DNA from: Roseateles sp.
Lineage (GTDB): Bacteria; Pseudomonadota; Gammaproteobacteria; Burkholderiales; Burkholderiaceae_C
Direction: 5' to 3'
Assembly: GCA_015657635.1 (NCBI GenBank)
Contig: JACDQM010000095.1
Span: 1 to 64,000 of the forward strand
DNA: 64,000 nucleotides
Numbering within the stretch: position 1 is the first letter of the stretch; the number at the start of each line of letters is the position of its first letter. This document shows, in pieces, positions 20,931-30,180 of this stretch. The notes under the pieces were generated by a model. That model was not told the origin of the DNA, did not search any database, and was given only the letters and a program-made list of their open reading frames with translations. The position numbers and the translations under genes are program-made.

Positions 20931-21040
20931 GAGGGCGTCTCCGTTGTGGAACGAGCAGGAGCCCGACTTTCGCCGCCCCGCCCTTGCAGGGTCTATCCGT
21001 GCATTCCTGTCCCTTGTTCAGGGCGGACGCCCTACGAACC

Positions 21041-22225
21041 CTAGCCGCGCTTCAGGATCAGCAAGCCCTTCAGGTACTCCCCCTCGGGGAAGTTGATCGT
21101 CTGCGGATGGTCGGGCGCCGCGCCGACGCGGTCGAGGATGAAGCCATCCACGCCAGCGTCCAGGCCCGCGCCGGCCACGATCTTGTGGAACAGGTCCGGC
21201 GGGATGCCGCCCGAGCAGGAGAAGGTGAACAGCAGGCCGCCAGGCGCCAGCAGCTTCAGGCCCAGGCGGTTGATGTCCTTGTAGGCGCGCGCGGCGCGCT
21301 CGGCGTGCGCGGCCGTGGGCGCGAACTTGGGCGGGTCCAGCACGATGGCGTCAAAGGTGCGGCCTTCCTGCAGATAGCGGCGCAGGGTTTGATTGACATC
21401 GGCATCCAGCGCGGTGTGGCGCGCGGCATCGAAGCCGTTCAGCGCCACATGCGCGCAGGCGCGCTCGAGCGCCGGACCGGAGGAATCGACGCTGATCACT
21501 TCTTCAGCGCCGCCGGCCAGCGCCGCCACCGAGAAGCCGCCGGTGTAGCTGAAGCAGTTGAGCACCGACTTCACGCCGTAATGGCGCACCACCTCGGCAA
21601 ACTTCTTGCGGCTGTCGCGCTGGTCCAGGTAGTAGCCGGTCTTGTGGCCCTCGGCCACGTCCAGGCTCAGGCGCCACTCGTGCTCCTGGATCACGATCTC
21701 GGTGCCGCCCTCGCCGCGCAGCCAGCCGCGCACCTCGGGCAGGCCTTCTAGGCCGCGCACGCTGGCATCGCTGCGCTCGTACAAGCGCGCAAGGCCGGTG
21801 GCGGCCAGCAACGCATCGGCGATCACCGCCTTCCAGCGCTCGGTGCCGGCGGTGCCGAACTGCGCCACCAGGGTGTCGCCATAACGGTCGACGATCAGGC
21901 CCGGCAGGCCGTCGGATTCGCCATGGATCAGCCGCACCGCGTCTGAGGCGATCGGCAGCCTTGCGCGCACCGCCACGGCTGATTCGATGCGGCGCTGGAA
22001 GAAGGCCGCGTCGATGCGCTCGGCGGCGTCAAAGCTCCAGGCGCGCGCGCGGATCTGCGATTCGGGGCTGAAGGCGGCCCAGCAGAGGAATTCGCCCTCG
22101 GCAGAGTCGACGCGCACGGTCTCTCCGGCGTCGGCCCGGCCTTTCTCGATCGAGCCTTGAAAGATCCAGGGATGGCGGCGCTGCAGCGAGCGCTCCTTGC
22201 CGGCGCGAAGACGAATGCTTTTCAT
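21041..22225 (-). CDS. rlmI: 23S rRNA (cytosine-C5)-methyltransferase RlmI-type
   Basis: 394 residues. An N-terminal PUA domain (about 1-80, LRAGKERSLQRRHPWIFQGSI) and a central RNA-binding segment precede a class I SAM methyltransferase domain. The domain has VLNCFSYTGGFSVAAL (motif I), VILDPPKFA-like IVLDPPKF (motif IV) and FTFSCSGG (motif VI with the catalytic Cys). RlmI methylates C1962 of 23S rRNA. The family also contains related enzymes of other specificity, so the exact target is inferred. It stands alone on the minus strand. Confidence 0.85.
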   Translation of the reverse strand: MKSIRLRAGKERSLQRRHPWIFQGSIEKGRADAGETVRVDSAEGEFLCWAAFSPESQIRARAWSFDAAERIDAAFFQRRIESAVAVRARLPIASDAVRLIHGESDGLPGLIVDRYGDTLVAQFGTAGTERWKAVIADALLAATGLARLYERSDASVRGLEGLPEVRGWLRGEGGTEIVIQEHEWRLSLDVAEGHKTGYYLDQRDSRKKFAEVVRHYGVKSVLNCFSYTGGFSVAALAGGAEEVISVDSSGPALERACAHVALNGFDAARHTALDADVNQTLRRYLQEGRTFDAIVLDPPKFAPTAAHAERAARAYKDINRLGLKLLAPGGLLFTFSCSGGIPPDLFHKIVAGAGLDAGVDGFILDRVGAAPDHPQTINFPEGEYLKGLLILKRG

Positions 22226-22353
22226 GGCCGCGATTGTCGCCGCGCCGCGGCCGGCGCTGGCGCTTCAGGTGCAGCACGCGGCCGCAAGCCGAAGACAGTG
22301 CTTCAGCACGGCGAGGCGACACAACAAAGTGATGCGCTTGAAGCGTCAGCGCT

Positions 22354-23925
22354 TCAGCGAGTCAGCGTCCCGAAGGCGTAGCCCAGCGACACATTCACCA
22401 GCGAGGACGCTTGCGTCTCGCCGCGCAGGCTGCGCCACTGGCCCAGGCCGGTGCGCAGGCGCCAGCGTTGCTCGCTGCCCAGCGTCCACTGCGCCCAGGC
22501 CTCAGCCTGCGCCACCGCACCACCGGCCACCGCCACGCCGCCGCCGCCGGCCGCACCACCAGCGCCTCGACACCGACGCGCGGTTGCCCCGGCAGGCTGG
22601 CCCAGGGCTGGGTCTGCACCCCGAGGCCGAACAGGCCGAAGGAATACGCCCCGGCGCTGCCGAATGCAGCGCTGCCGGCCTGCGCCGTGCCATAGACATG
22701 GCGGCCCAGATCGCGCGTCAGCACCATCGCCAGATGGCCGACGCTTTCTTCGCGGCCGTTCTTGAAGCGCACCTGCGGCAGATGCTGCAGGCTGGCGTAC
22801 ACGGCTTGCGTCTGCACCAGGCCCTCGCGCTCGGCGAACGGGCCTTCGCGGCCGATCGCCTCGTCCAGCGGCAGGGCCAGCGAGAAGCGTGCAAAGGTGG
22901 ACTTGAACTTGCCCGTGGCAGCACCCATCACGCCGGCATCCAGATGCAGGCTGGGGCCCCAGGGCGATTTCCAGCGCAGCGTGGGGCCGGCCTTCACCAG
23001 CCAGCCATTGCCGGTGTCCACATCGCCGCCACCGCCCAGGCCGGCGGCCACATGCCAGCCGCCGCGCAGCCGCGGCGAGCCGAGCGCGAAGTCTTCGCCC
23101 AGCGTGCCCAGCACTTCCATATAGCCATCGGCGCCACCTGAAGCCGCACCCGCGGCCTCCAGGCCCCACCAGGCGCCGTCGGTGACGTACTGGCGCAGCA
23201 CCGCGCCGGCCTTGCCATGCTGGCGGCCGGCCACCGCTGCGGTTGCGCGCACTGCTGTGCGGCTTGTAGCGGCCCACGCTCAGCGCAATCTCGTCGAAGC
23301 CCAGGCCGCTGCGCTTGTAGCTGCTGGCGCGCCGCCCGGCATCGCGCGGCGCGTAGCTCATGAAGCCATCGGAATAGCCCAGCACCAGGCCCAGCGAGCT
23401 GCCCTTGACGTTGCCGCTGGGGAAGCGTGTGTGCGCGGCCGAGACGCCGTAGTACCAGTTGCCGGCTTCGGCGCGCAGCGACAACTCGGGGCGCAGCATC
23501 AAGCCGCCGCCAAAGCGCACCTGGTCCGAACTCAGGCCGCCGCCAGCGCCGGCGTAAAGGCTGGCCGCCCAATGCAGATTCGGGCTCAGGCGGCCACGGC
23601 GCTGGGCGGTGAAGCCGACTGTGAAGATGCCGCCATAGTTGCCCTGCGCGGCGCCGTAGAAGCTCGGGCCAACGCCCCAGTCCTCGTTCATCGCCACCAG
23701 ATAGCTGGCGCCCAGCAGCGCGATGCGGTCCTGGGTGGGCATGCGCAACGGCGTCCAATTGAGCTCGAAGGCCGCCGGCTGGGCCTGCAGAAAGGCCGGC
23801 AGGGGCAAGGCCGACGCCGGCTCAGCGCGTTGTTCGACACGTTGGGCCTGCGCGGCGATGGACAGCAGTGACAGGGTCAGCGCGCCAGCAGCGCGGCAGG
23901 CCAGGCTCAGTTCATTCTTCGACAT
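22354..23925 (-). CDS. Predicted outer-membrane beta-barrel protein with two apparent frameshifts
   Basis: A protein of about 523 residues with a signal peptide (AAGALTLSLLSIAAQAQ) and many alternating hydrophobic/polar, aromatic and Gly-rich strands (for example NLHWAASLYAGAGGGLSSD, RLRTGLGQWRSLRG), ending in a strand closing with a Phe-containing C-terminus (SLGYAFGTLTR). This fits a barrel, though I do not recognise the family. Reading shifts frame near 23262 (CCGCACAGCAGTG, one base too many) and back near 22545 in a GCG repeat (one base too few), so the two indels compensate. The start is ATG 23925. A compensating pair could be real, but the GC-repeat context and other breaks in the window favour sequence error. 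Confidence 0.55.
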   Translation of the reverse strand: MSKNELSLACRAAGALTLSLLSIAAQAQRVEQRAEPASALPLPAFLQAQPAAFELNWTPLRMPTQDRIALLGASYLVAMNEDWGVGPSFYGAAQGNYGGIFTVGFTAQRRGRLSPNLHWAASLYAGAGGGLSSDQVRFGGGLMLRPELSLRAEAGNWYYGVSAAHTRFPSGNVKGSSLGLVLGYSDGFMSYAPRDAGRRASSYKRSGLGFDEIALSVGRYKPHSSARNRSGGRPPAWQGRRGAAPVRHRRRLVGPGGRGCGFRWRRWLYGSAGHAGRRLRARLAAAARRLACGRRPGRWRRCGHRQWLAGEGRPHAALEIALGPQPASGCRRDGCCHGQVQVHLCTLLAGPAAGRGDRPRRPVRRARGPGADASRVRQPAASAAGALQERPRRKRRPSGDGADARSGPPCLWHGAGRQRCIRQRRGVFLRPVRPRGADPALGQPAGATARRCRGAGGAAGGGGVAVAGGAVAQAEAWAQWTLGSEQRWRLRTGLGQWRSLRGETQASSLVNVSLGYAFGTLTR

Positions 23926-23983
23926 GGGCGCGGAGGTTATCAGTCTTGCGGCCCCGCCAAGGCAGGCGCAGGCCGGGCGTGGT

Positions 23984-24910
23984 TTATTTCTTCTTCGCGC
24001 GCGGATGGGCCGCGTCGTAGACCTTGGCGAGGTGTTGGAAGTCCAGCTTGGTATAGACCTGCGTGGTCGCGATATGGGCATGGCCCAGCAACTCCTGCAC
24101 GCCGCGCAGATCGCCGCTGGATTGCAGCAGGTGCGAGGCAAAGGAATGGCGCAGCATGTGCGGATGCACATGGCTGGGCATGCCGGCCCGCAACGCGCGC
24201 TGCTTCAGCGCCACGCGCACCTGCCCATCCGAGATGCGTGCGCCGCGCGCGCCGACGAACAGCGCCGGCTCATCCGCGCGCGCCAACTCGGGCCGCAGCG
24301 CCAGCCAGGCCTGCAGCGCCGCCAGCGCGGCCGATCCCACCGGCACGCTGCGCCGCTTGCCGCCCTTGCCCAGCACCTGCGCCTCGGCGGATTGCCGGTC
24401 GACCCAGCCGCGCGCCGTGCCACTGGCCTGCGCGTCCAGGCCCACCAGCTCGGCCACCCGCAGACCGCAGCCGTAGAGTAGCTCGACGATGCAGTGGTCG
24501 CGCGCCTCGATGCGAGGGTCGCCGCTGCCGTCCTTGAAATCAGCCAGCTGCACCGCGTCATCGGCCGACAGGGCCTTGGGCAGCGGCTTGGCCGCCTTGG
24601 GCGCACGCAGGCCGGCGATCGGGTTCTGCGTCACCAGGCCTTCGCGGCCCAGCCATTGATAGAAGCCGCGCCAGGCCGACAGCAGCAGCGCCAGCGTGCG
24701 CGGCCCCAGGCCTTCGCCGTGCGTGGCCGCCAGCCAGCGGCGCGCCTGGGCGGCCTGCAGCTGGCGCAGCGCCACGCCGTCGCGCTCGGCCAGCTGCTGC
24801 AGGCGCAGCAGTGCATCGGTGTAGAGCGTCAGCGTGCGCGCGGCCAGCCGGCGCTGCACGCGCAGATAGTCCAGGTAGCGGGCGAGATCGCCCTCAGGCG
24901 CCAGCGCCAT
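23984..24910 (-). CDS. xerC: Site-specific tyrosine recombinase of chromosome-dimer resolution
   Basis: 308 residues. An N-terminal SAM-like core-binding domain (1-100) is followed by the catalytic domain with all six residues: Arg151 (GLRVAEL), Lys about 182 (GKGGKRR), His251 and Arg254 (HMLRHSF), His277 (LLGHAHI), nucleophile Tyr286 (QVYTKLD). XerC with XerD resolves chromosome dimers at dif. The position at the end of a dapF-DUF484-xerC operon is the conserved proteobacterial arrangement, so it is housekeeping, not a phage integrase. It overlaps DUF484 by 17 bases. Confidence 0.93.
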   Translation of the reverse strand: MALAPEGDLARYLDYLRVQRRLAARTLTLYTDALLRLQQLAERDGVALRQLQAAQARRWLAATHGEGLGPRTLALLLSAWRGFYQWLGREGLVTQNPIAGLRAPKAAKPLPKALSADDAVQLADFKDGSGDPRIEARDHCIVELLYGCGLRVAELVGLDAQASGTARGWVDRQSAEAQVLGKGGKRRSVPVGSAALAALQAWLALRPELARADEPALFVGARGARISDGQVRVALKQRALRAGMPSHVHPHMLRHSFASHLLQSSGDLRGVQELLGHAHIATTQVYTKLDFQHLAKVYDAAHPRAKKK

Positions 24911-25601
24911 CGCCTGTGCCCGGCAGCAGCCGCGCCAGGCCCGCGCTGGCGATCTCGCCGATGCGGGCCAGGAACTCGGTGCCCATCTCGGCGGTGTAGC
25001 GCGTCGGGTCCGGCGAGCCCAGCACCAGCAGGCCGAAGCTGCTGCCTGAATGCTTGAGCGGGATCAGCGCCAGCGAAGCCATGTCCTGATCGCCGCCCAG
25101 CCAGTTGGCCGCTTCGAAGCCCGAGTTCACGCCGCAATAGGGCTGCGACAGGCTGCCGGCAAAGCTACGCACATCGGCGCTGCAGGCCTGCGCAAAATCG
25201 GCCTGCGCATGCGCCTCGGCCACGCCCCACAGGCGCAGGCCGGCGGCCGGGATCATGAACTGGTGGCGCAGCTCGCGCGTCAGCACCTCGGGCACGGCGG
25301 CGGCGTCCTGCGTGAGCATCAGCGCCAGGGTCCAGCGGTGCAGCCGGTCGGCGATAGCCACGTTCTCCTGGCCGTTGCGGATCATCTCGATGATCTTGAA
25401 CTCCAGGCCCTTGATCTTCTCGCGCAGCATCTCGGCCTGGCGCTCCTGCAGCGACACGGTGCGCTGGTTGTGCGGATGGCTCAGCTGCACATTGGCCAGC
25501 AGCTCGGCGTGGCGCTCGAAGAAGCTCGGGTTGTTGAGCAGGAAGTCGGCGATGTCCTGCTCGGTGATGCCCTCGGTACCCGGGTTGCCTTGATTGCTCA
25601 C
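24894..25601 (-). CDS. DUF484 family protein
   Basis: 235 residues. The N-terminal part ([40 protein letters not shown]) is diagnostic of DUF484. A coiled-coil-like helix ([22 protein letters not shown]) and a GAF-like domain (about 90-225) follow. No reaction is known; the gene nearly always lies between dapF and xerC. It starts with GTG whose last bases overlap the dapF stop (GTGA), indicating translational coupling. Confidence 0.9.
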   Translation of the reverse strand: MSNQGNPGTEGITEQDIADFLLNNPSFFERHAELLANVQLSHPHNQRTVSLQERQAEMLREKIKGLEFKIIEMIRNGQENVAIADRLHRWTLALMLTQDAAAVPEVLTRELRHQFMIPAAGLRLWGVAEAHAQADFAQACSADVRSFAGSLSQPYCGVNSGFEAANWLGGDQDMASLALIPLKHSGSSFGLLVLGSPDPTRYTAEMGTEFLARIGEIASAGLARLLPGTGDGAGA

Positions 25602-26455
25602 AGCGTGATCTCTCCATCAAAAACAGTTTGTGCCGGGCCGGTCATCAGCACCGGCGCGTCCAGGCCGCGGCTCAGGCCCGGCCACTCGATCGTCAACAGC
25701 CCGCCGCGCGCCTGCACATCGACGCGCTCGTCCAGCCAACCCAGGCAAATGCCAGCCACCACGGCCGCACAGGCGCCGGTGCCGCAGGCCAGGGTTTCGC
25801 CAGCGCCGCGCTCGAACACGCGCAGCTTCACCTGGCCGCGATCCAGCACCTGCAGAAAGCCGGCGTTGACGCGGCGCGCGAAGCGCGGGTGGTTCTCGAT
25901 GCGCGGGCCGAGTGTCAGCACTGGTGCAGTCTCGACATCGGCGACGCGCTGCACCGCATGCGGGTTGCCCATCGACAGCACGGCCAGCTCGCAATGCAGA
26001 TCGGCCAGCGGCCACAGCTCGAAGCCATGCTCCAGCCTGGGGGTCAGGCCTTGCGCGTCGAACGGCACCTTGTCCAGGGCAAAGACCGGCGCGCCCATGT
26101 CCACGGTGACGCGGCCGTCGTCACGCAGATGCAGCTCCAGCAAGGCGTTGACGGTGCGCACGGTGATGCTGCGCTTGGCTGACAGGCCCTTGTCGGCCAC
26201 ATAGCGCACGAAGCAGCGCGCGCCGTTGCCGCAGTGTTCGACCTCGTCGCCGTCGTTGTTGAAGATGCGGTAGCCGAAATCCACGCCCGGCTCGGTGCTC
26301 TTCTCGATCACCAGGATCTGGTCGCAGCCCACGCCGAAACGGCGGTCGCCGAGCTGGCGCATCTGCTCGGGGCTCAGGCTCAGGGGCTGCTGGGTGGCGT
26401 CGATCACGACGAAGTCGTTGCCCGCCCCTTGCATCTTGGTGAAGCGCAGGTTCAT
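25598..26455 (-). CDS. dapF: Diaminopimelate epimerase
   Basis: 285 residues. DapF interconverts LL- and meso-diaminopimelate for lysine and peptidoglycan synthesis, using two catalytic cysteines that are both present: Cys75 (EHCGNGARC) and Cys224 (LACGTGACA). The N-terminus [19 protein letters not shown] is typical. The ATG at 26455 is first in the operon dapF-DUF484-xerC. The gene is divergent from the histidine kinase at 26546, with 90 bases between them. Confidence 0.95.
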   Translation of the reverse strand: MNLRFTKMQGAGNDFVVIDATQQPLSLSPEQMRQLGDRRFGVGCDQILVIEKSTEPGVDFGYRIFNNDGDEVEHCGNGARCFVRYVADKGLSAKRSITVRTVNALLELHLRDDGRVTVDMGAPVFALDKVPFDAQGLTPRLEHGFELWPLADLHCELAVLSMGNPHAVQRVADVETAPVLTLGPRIENHPRFARRVNAGFLQVLDRGQVKLRVFERGAGETLACGTGACAAVVAGICLGWLDERVDVQARGGLLTIEWPGLSRGLDAPVLMTGPAQTVFDGEITL

Positions 26456-26545
26456 GTCCCCATTATCGGGGCTTCCGATGGCCGGCTTGCAATGCGCTGC
26501 AGCAGTACCATCGGTCCGGCAAACCGCGCTGAGAACCACAAACAA

Positions 26546-28258
26546 ATGGCCGCGCTCGCCCGCCTCCTTCCTGCCGCTTTTCGACGCTGGCTGCTGACGC
26601 AGCTGGACGATTCGAGCGCCGACCGCTTCGCCCGCGCCTTTCATGCCAGCCCGGACTGGATCGTCATCACGCGCCTGAGCGACGGGCTGATCGTCGAGGC
26701 CAATCAGGGCTTCCAGAACATCAGCGGCTATGCGCCCGCCGAGGTGGTCGGCCGCTTGATGTCCGAGTTCAAGGTCTGGGTCCATGCCGAACAGCGCCAG
26801 CTGCTGATCGACGAGATGATGCGTGACGGTGCCGCGCGCGACCGCCTGGTGCAGCTGCGCCGCCGCGATGGCGGCATCCGCGACTGCATGGTGAACTGCA
26901 GCTTGATCGCGCTGAGTGGGCGCGGCAACGACCACGCCGTCTGGATCGCCCGCGACATGACCGAGCAGAACGCCATCCACGAGCAATTCAGGGTCGCCTT
27001 CAAGCTGATGCCCGAGCTGATGTCGATCTCGCGCCTGAGCGACGGCTGCTATCTCGAGGTCAACGACGCCTTCGAGCGCATCACGGGCCTGCGCCGGGAG
27101 CAGGTCATCGGCCGAACCTCGCTGGAGCTCAACATCTGGCGTGACACCAGCCAGCGCCAGTCCCTGGTGCGGCAGGTGCTGGCCAGCGGCGGCGCCAGCG
27201 ACCACTTCATGCTGCTGAACTCGAGCCATGGCCAGGTGCGCGAGGTGCTGCTGAATGCGGCCAGCTTCGAGGCCCGCGGCGAACGCTACCTGATCGTGCT
27301 GGCCCGCGATGTCACCGAGATGCGGCGCGTGCAGCGCGAGATCCAGGACCTGAATGCGCAGCTGGAGCAGCGCGTCGAGCAGCGCACCGCGGATCTGCAG
27401 ACCGCCAACCAGGAACTCAGCCGCGCGCTCAGCGAGCTGCGGCTGACGCAGAAGCATCTGGTGATGTCGGAGAAGCTGGCCGCACTCGGCGCGCTGGTGG
27501 CCGGCGTGGCGCATGAGCTGAACACGCCGATCGGCAACAGCATGACCGTCGCGAGCACGCTGGAGGACCGCGTGCAACAACTGGCCAAGCAGGCCGAACA
27601 AGGCATTCGGCGCAGTGCCTTGACGCAGTTTCTGACCGACGCAGCGCAAGGCACGGAGATCCTGCTGCGCAATCTGGCCCGGGCCAGCGACCTCGTCAGC
27701 AGCTTCAAGCAGGTGGCCGTGGATCAGACCAGCTCGCAGCGCCGCCAGTTCCAGCTTGCCGGGCTGGTGGGCGAGATCCTGCTGACGCTATCGCCCAGCC
27801 TGCGCAAGTCAGGCTGCCAGGTGCTGCAGCAGATCGACCCGGCGCTTCGCCTGGACAGCTACCCCGGCCCGCTCGGCCAGGTGCTGACCAATCTGATCAA
27901 CAACGCCATGCTGCATGGCTTTGCAGATCGGCTGCCCGGCACCATCACCATCGAGGCGCAGGCACTGGATGCGCAGAGCCTGCGCCTGTGCGTGAAGGAT
28001 GATGGCCGCGGCATCCGACCGGATGACCTGAACCGTGTCTTCGAACCCTTCTTCACGACCCGGCTGGGCACGGGTGGCTCGGGTCTGGGTCTGCACATCA
28101 CGCACAACATCGTCACCAGCGTGCTGGGTGGCCAGATCGAGCTCAGCAGCACGCTCGGTGCCGGCTCCACTTTCACGCTGACCCTGCCCTTGCAGGCACC
28201 GCAGAACGACGGGCCTGATCTCAATACACCGCAGGCTCGCCCGCCGGGCGGGTCTTGA
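26546..28258 (+). CDS. Sensor histidine kinase with two PAS domains, no membrane segment
   Basis: 570 residues. Two PAS domains (about 28-150 and 150-270, each starting with the ISRLSDG/ITRLSDG pattern and ending in ARDMTEQ/ARDVTEM) are followed by a coiled coil (about 265-305). The kinase core has the phosphoacceptor His in [14 protein letters not shown] (about 322), the N box [12 protein letters not shown], the D box DDGRGI and the G box GTGGSGLGL. No transmembrane helix is seen, so the sensor is cytosolic. No response-regulator gene is adjacent. Its 3' end overlaps the convergent acyltransferase gene by 38 bases. Confidence 0.88.
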   Translation: MAALARLLPAAFRRWLLTQLDDSSADRFARAFHASPDWIVITRLSDGLIVEANQGFQNISGYAPAEVVGRLMSEFKVWVHAEQRQLLIDEMMRDGAARDRLVQLRRRDGGIRDCMVNCSLIALSGRGNDHAVWIARDMTEQNAIHEQFRVAFKLMPELMSISRLSDGCYLEVNDAFERITGLRREQVIGRTSLELNIWRDTSQRQSLVRQVLASGGASDHFMLLNSSHGQVREVLLNAASFEARGERYLIVLARDVTEMRRVQREIQDLNAQLEQRVEQRTADLQTANQELSRALSELRLTQKHLVMSEKLAALGALVAGVAHELNTPIGNSMTVASTLEDRVQQLAKQAEQGIRRSALTQFLTDAAQGTEILLRNLARASDLVSSFKQVAVDQTSSQRRQFQLAGLVGEILLTLSPSLRKSGCQVLQQIDPALRLDSYPGPLGQVLTNLINNAMLHGFADRLPGTITIEAQALDAQSLRLCVKDDGRGIRPDDLNRVFEPFFTTRLGTGGSGLGLHITHNIVTSVLGGQIELSSTLGAGSTFTLTLPLQAPQNDGPDLNTPQARPPGGS

Positions 28259-29120
28259 AGCGTTTGTGGACCCAGAAGTACTGCGCCGGATGCTCCCGGA
28301 CGCGGGCCTCCAGCCATTGATTCAGCAGGGCGGCGTCCGCCACCGGATCGCCGCTGGGATAGCCGGCCAGCGGCTCGCAGGCCTCGATCTCATAGCCCTG
28401 CCCGCCCGGCAGCATCGTGATGAGCAGCGGCTGCACCACCATGCCCATGGTGCTGGCAATGCGCGACGGCGCCAGCAGCGTGCAGGCAGGCACGCCAAAG
28501 AAGGGCACGAAGGCCGAGTCCTTCTCGCCGAAATCCATGTCCGGCGCATTCATGAAGGCATAGCCCTGCTTGATCAGGCGCAGCACCGGCCGGATGCCAT
28601 CGTGCCGATCAACCAGCGCCACCTTGCCAAATCGCGCCCGACCGGCCAGCAGGCGCGCATCGAACACCGCATTGCTCTGCGCCTGGTAGACGTCGACGCC
28701 AGGGGTCGACTGGTTGAGCATGGTGGCTGGCGCCGACCATTCGAGGCCAAGGAAATGCGGCAGCAGCCACATCACCGGCGCCTCGCTCTGCTCGGCCAGC
28801 TTGATATTGCCCTTGATGCGCATCAGCCGCTGCAGCCGCTCGGCCGGCGCGAACCAAAGCAGGCTGCGCTCCAACAGGCTGCGCCCCAGCAGGGCGAAGT
28901 GCTCGCGCGCCAGCGCACGCCGCCAGGCCGTCGGCTGCTCGGGAAAGCACAGCTCGATATTGCGCAAGGCCACGCGGCGGCGGCGCCGCGCCAGCGCCCA
29001 CAGCAGCGCACCCAGGCCGCGGCCGAGTGCGGCCAGCAGCGGCATCGGCAGCAGGTGCAGCAGCCACAGCAGCCCGATGAAGAGATGAGACGCGCCGTGC
29101 TTCAGGAGTCCGCCCACCAT
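28221..29120 (-). CDS. Lysophospholipid acyltransferase, LpxL/HtrB family (lipid A acyltransferase), copy 2
   Basis: 299 residues. The N-terminal hydrophobic anchor (LFIGLLWLLHLLPMPLLAAL) is followed by the acyltransferase domain with the HX4E motif in PHFLGLEW (about residue 125). LpxL/LpxM enzymes add secondary acyl chains to lipid A at the inner membrane. The ATG at 29120 overlaps the stop of the upstream paralogue (TGATG), so the two are co-translated. Which of the two adds which chain cannot be told. Confidence 0.88.
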   Translation of the reverse strand: MVGGLLKHGASHLFIGLLWLLHLLPMPLLAALGRGLGALLWALARRRRRVALRNIELCFPEQPTAWRRALAREHFALLGRSLLERSLLWFAPAERLQRLMRIKGNIKLAEQSEAPVMWLLPHFLGLEWSAPATMLNQSTPGVDVYQAQSNAVFDARLLAGRARFGKVALVDRHDGIRPVLRLIKQGYAFMNAPDMDFGEKDSAFVPFFGVPACTLLAPSRIASTMGMVVQPLLITMLPGGQGYEIEACEPLAGYPSGDPVADAALLNQWLEARVREHPAQYFWVHKRFKTRPAGEPAVY

Positions 29121-30004
29121 CAGGACTCCCGCCGCTCGCCCGCGCCCGAGCCCTGACCCAGGTCCAGGCCGCGCGGGTTCTTGTAGCGGTGGTAGCCCCA
29201 CAGATACTGCTGGGGCGACAAACGGATCAGTTCTTCCATGGCCTGATTGATGAGCGTGGCGGCCGATTCTGGCGTGGAATCGGCCGGTACCTGCGGGCCG
29301 GGTCGCACGCGCACCACATAGCCCCGGCCGTGCGGCAGGCGTTCACCCCAGACCAGCAGAATGGGCGCACCGCTTTGCTGGCTGAGCTTGGCCGCCAGCG
29401 TCATCGTGTAGGCCGGCTGGCCGAAAAACGGCGCCCACACGCCCAGCCCTTCCGGCGGCACCTGATCCGGCAGCAGTCCGATGACCTGCCCTTGACGCAA
29501 TGCCCGCAGCATCTGACGCACACCCGCCAGGTTGGCCGGCGCCGTCGCCAGGCCCGGCCGCTCGCGCGAGCCGTCCACCAGTGCGCGCATCCAGGCCTTG
29601 CGGGCCGGGCGGAACAGCACGGTGATCGGTGCGCGCTTACCGAAGATCTCGGCATAGGCCTGGGCCGTCACTTCGAAGCAGCCCAGGTGTGGTGTCAGCA
29701 GCACCAGACCGCGCCCCTGGGCCAGGGCAGCATCGACCAGGCCCTCGTCCTCCCAGCGCACGCGTGGGCCCAAAGGCTGGTCCTTGGGGCGCAGCCACAT
29801 CCAGGGCAGCTCGGCCAGCATGCGCCCGGCATGGGCGATGGCCGGGCGAGCCTGGGGCCAGGCCAGGCCGGCGGTCCGCACATTGGCGCGAAAGCGCTGC
29901 CGGTAAGTGGGCGAGGCCCACCAGGTCAGCCAGCCAATGAGGGCTCCAAGACCATGCAGCAGCCACAGGGGACTGCGGGACATCAGGCGCAACAGCGACA
30001 TCAT
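29120..30004 (-). CDS. Lysophospholipid acyltransferase, LpxL/HtrB family (lipid A acyltransferase), copy 1
   Basis: 294 residues from ATG 30004, with an N-terminal hydrophobic segment (LWLLHGLGALIGWLTWWA) and the acyltransferase motif TPHLGCFEV (His about 125). Other family features are VLFRPARK, IGLLPDQVPP and the C-terminal YLWGYHRYKNP. It is the first of two coupled paralogous genes. It is divergent from metK; together these are a common betaproteobacterial arrangement. Confidence 0.9.
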   Translation of the reverse strand: MMSLLRLMSRSPLWLLHGLGALIGWLTWWASPTYRQRFRANVRTAGLAWPQARPAIAHAGRMLAELPWMWLRPKDQPLGPRVRWEDEGLVDAALAQGRGLVLLTPHLGCFEVTAQAYAEIFGKRAPITVLFRPARKAWMRALVDGSRERPGLATAPANLAGVRQMLRALRQGQVIGLLPDQVPPEGLGVWAPFFGQPAYTMTLAAKLSQQSGAPILLVWGERLPHGRGYVVRVRPGPQVPADSTPESAATLINQAMEELIRLSPQQYLWGYHRYKNPRGLDLGQGSGAGERRES

Positions 30005-30009
30005 GTTTC

Positions 30010-30015
30010 TATAAT
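30010..30015 (+). promoter_or_regulatory. Candidate -10 element of metK
   Basis: TATAAT, a perfect sigma-70 -10 hexamer, lies 165 bases before the metK start in AT-poor surroundings. I do not see a good -35 hexamer 17 bases upstream. If used, it gives a leader of roughly 160 nucleotides that includes the hairpin at 30086-30147. Confidence 0.45.
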
Positions 30016-30085
30016 TGGCGCATCGCCGAGTTAATTTGGACAACTTGCGGGGCGATGCGGCTGTTTATCGAGTCATCGAAACGCC

Positions 30086-30147
30086 GCCGGGCTGTCAAGC
30101 TCAACAAATGCCGCTAAAGCGTTCGCCGCGTCTCCTGACAGCCCGGC
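30086..30147 (+). ncRNA. Structured metK 5' leader, candidate cis-regulatory RNA
   Basis: A perfect 12-bp stem forms between 30086-30097 (GCCGGGCTGTCA) and 30136-30147 (TGACAGCCCGGC), enclosing a 38-base loop that itself holds a small CGC/GCG stem (30112-30121). It lies 33 bases before the GTG start of metK. It does not match the SAM-I, SAM-II or SAH consensus features I know. The role is inferred only from stem quality and position in front of a SAM synthetase gene. Confidence 0.45.
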
Positions 30148-30180
30148 AACGCCGACCGACTGACTTTTTAGGAGCACCCA

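Noticed and set aside
23984-24910. Tyrosine recombinase as a sign of a mobile element
   Set aside because: It is in the conserved dapF-DUF484-xerC operon and has housekeeping XerC features.
25598-27649. 683-residue minus-strand frame
   Set aside because: Only its C-terminal part is dapF; the rest lies opposite the PAS histidine kinase and has no family signature.
30086-30147. SAM-I or SAM-II riboswitch in the metK leader
   Set aside because: No kink-turn or multi-branch core of SAM-I and no short pseudoknot of SAM-II was visible; it is listed instead as an unassigned structured leader.
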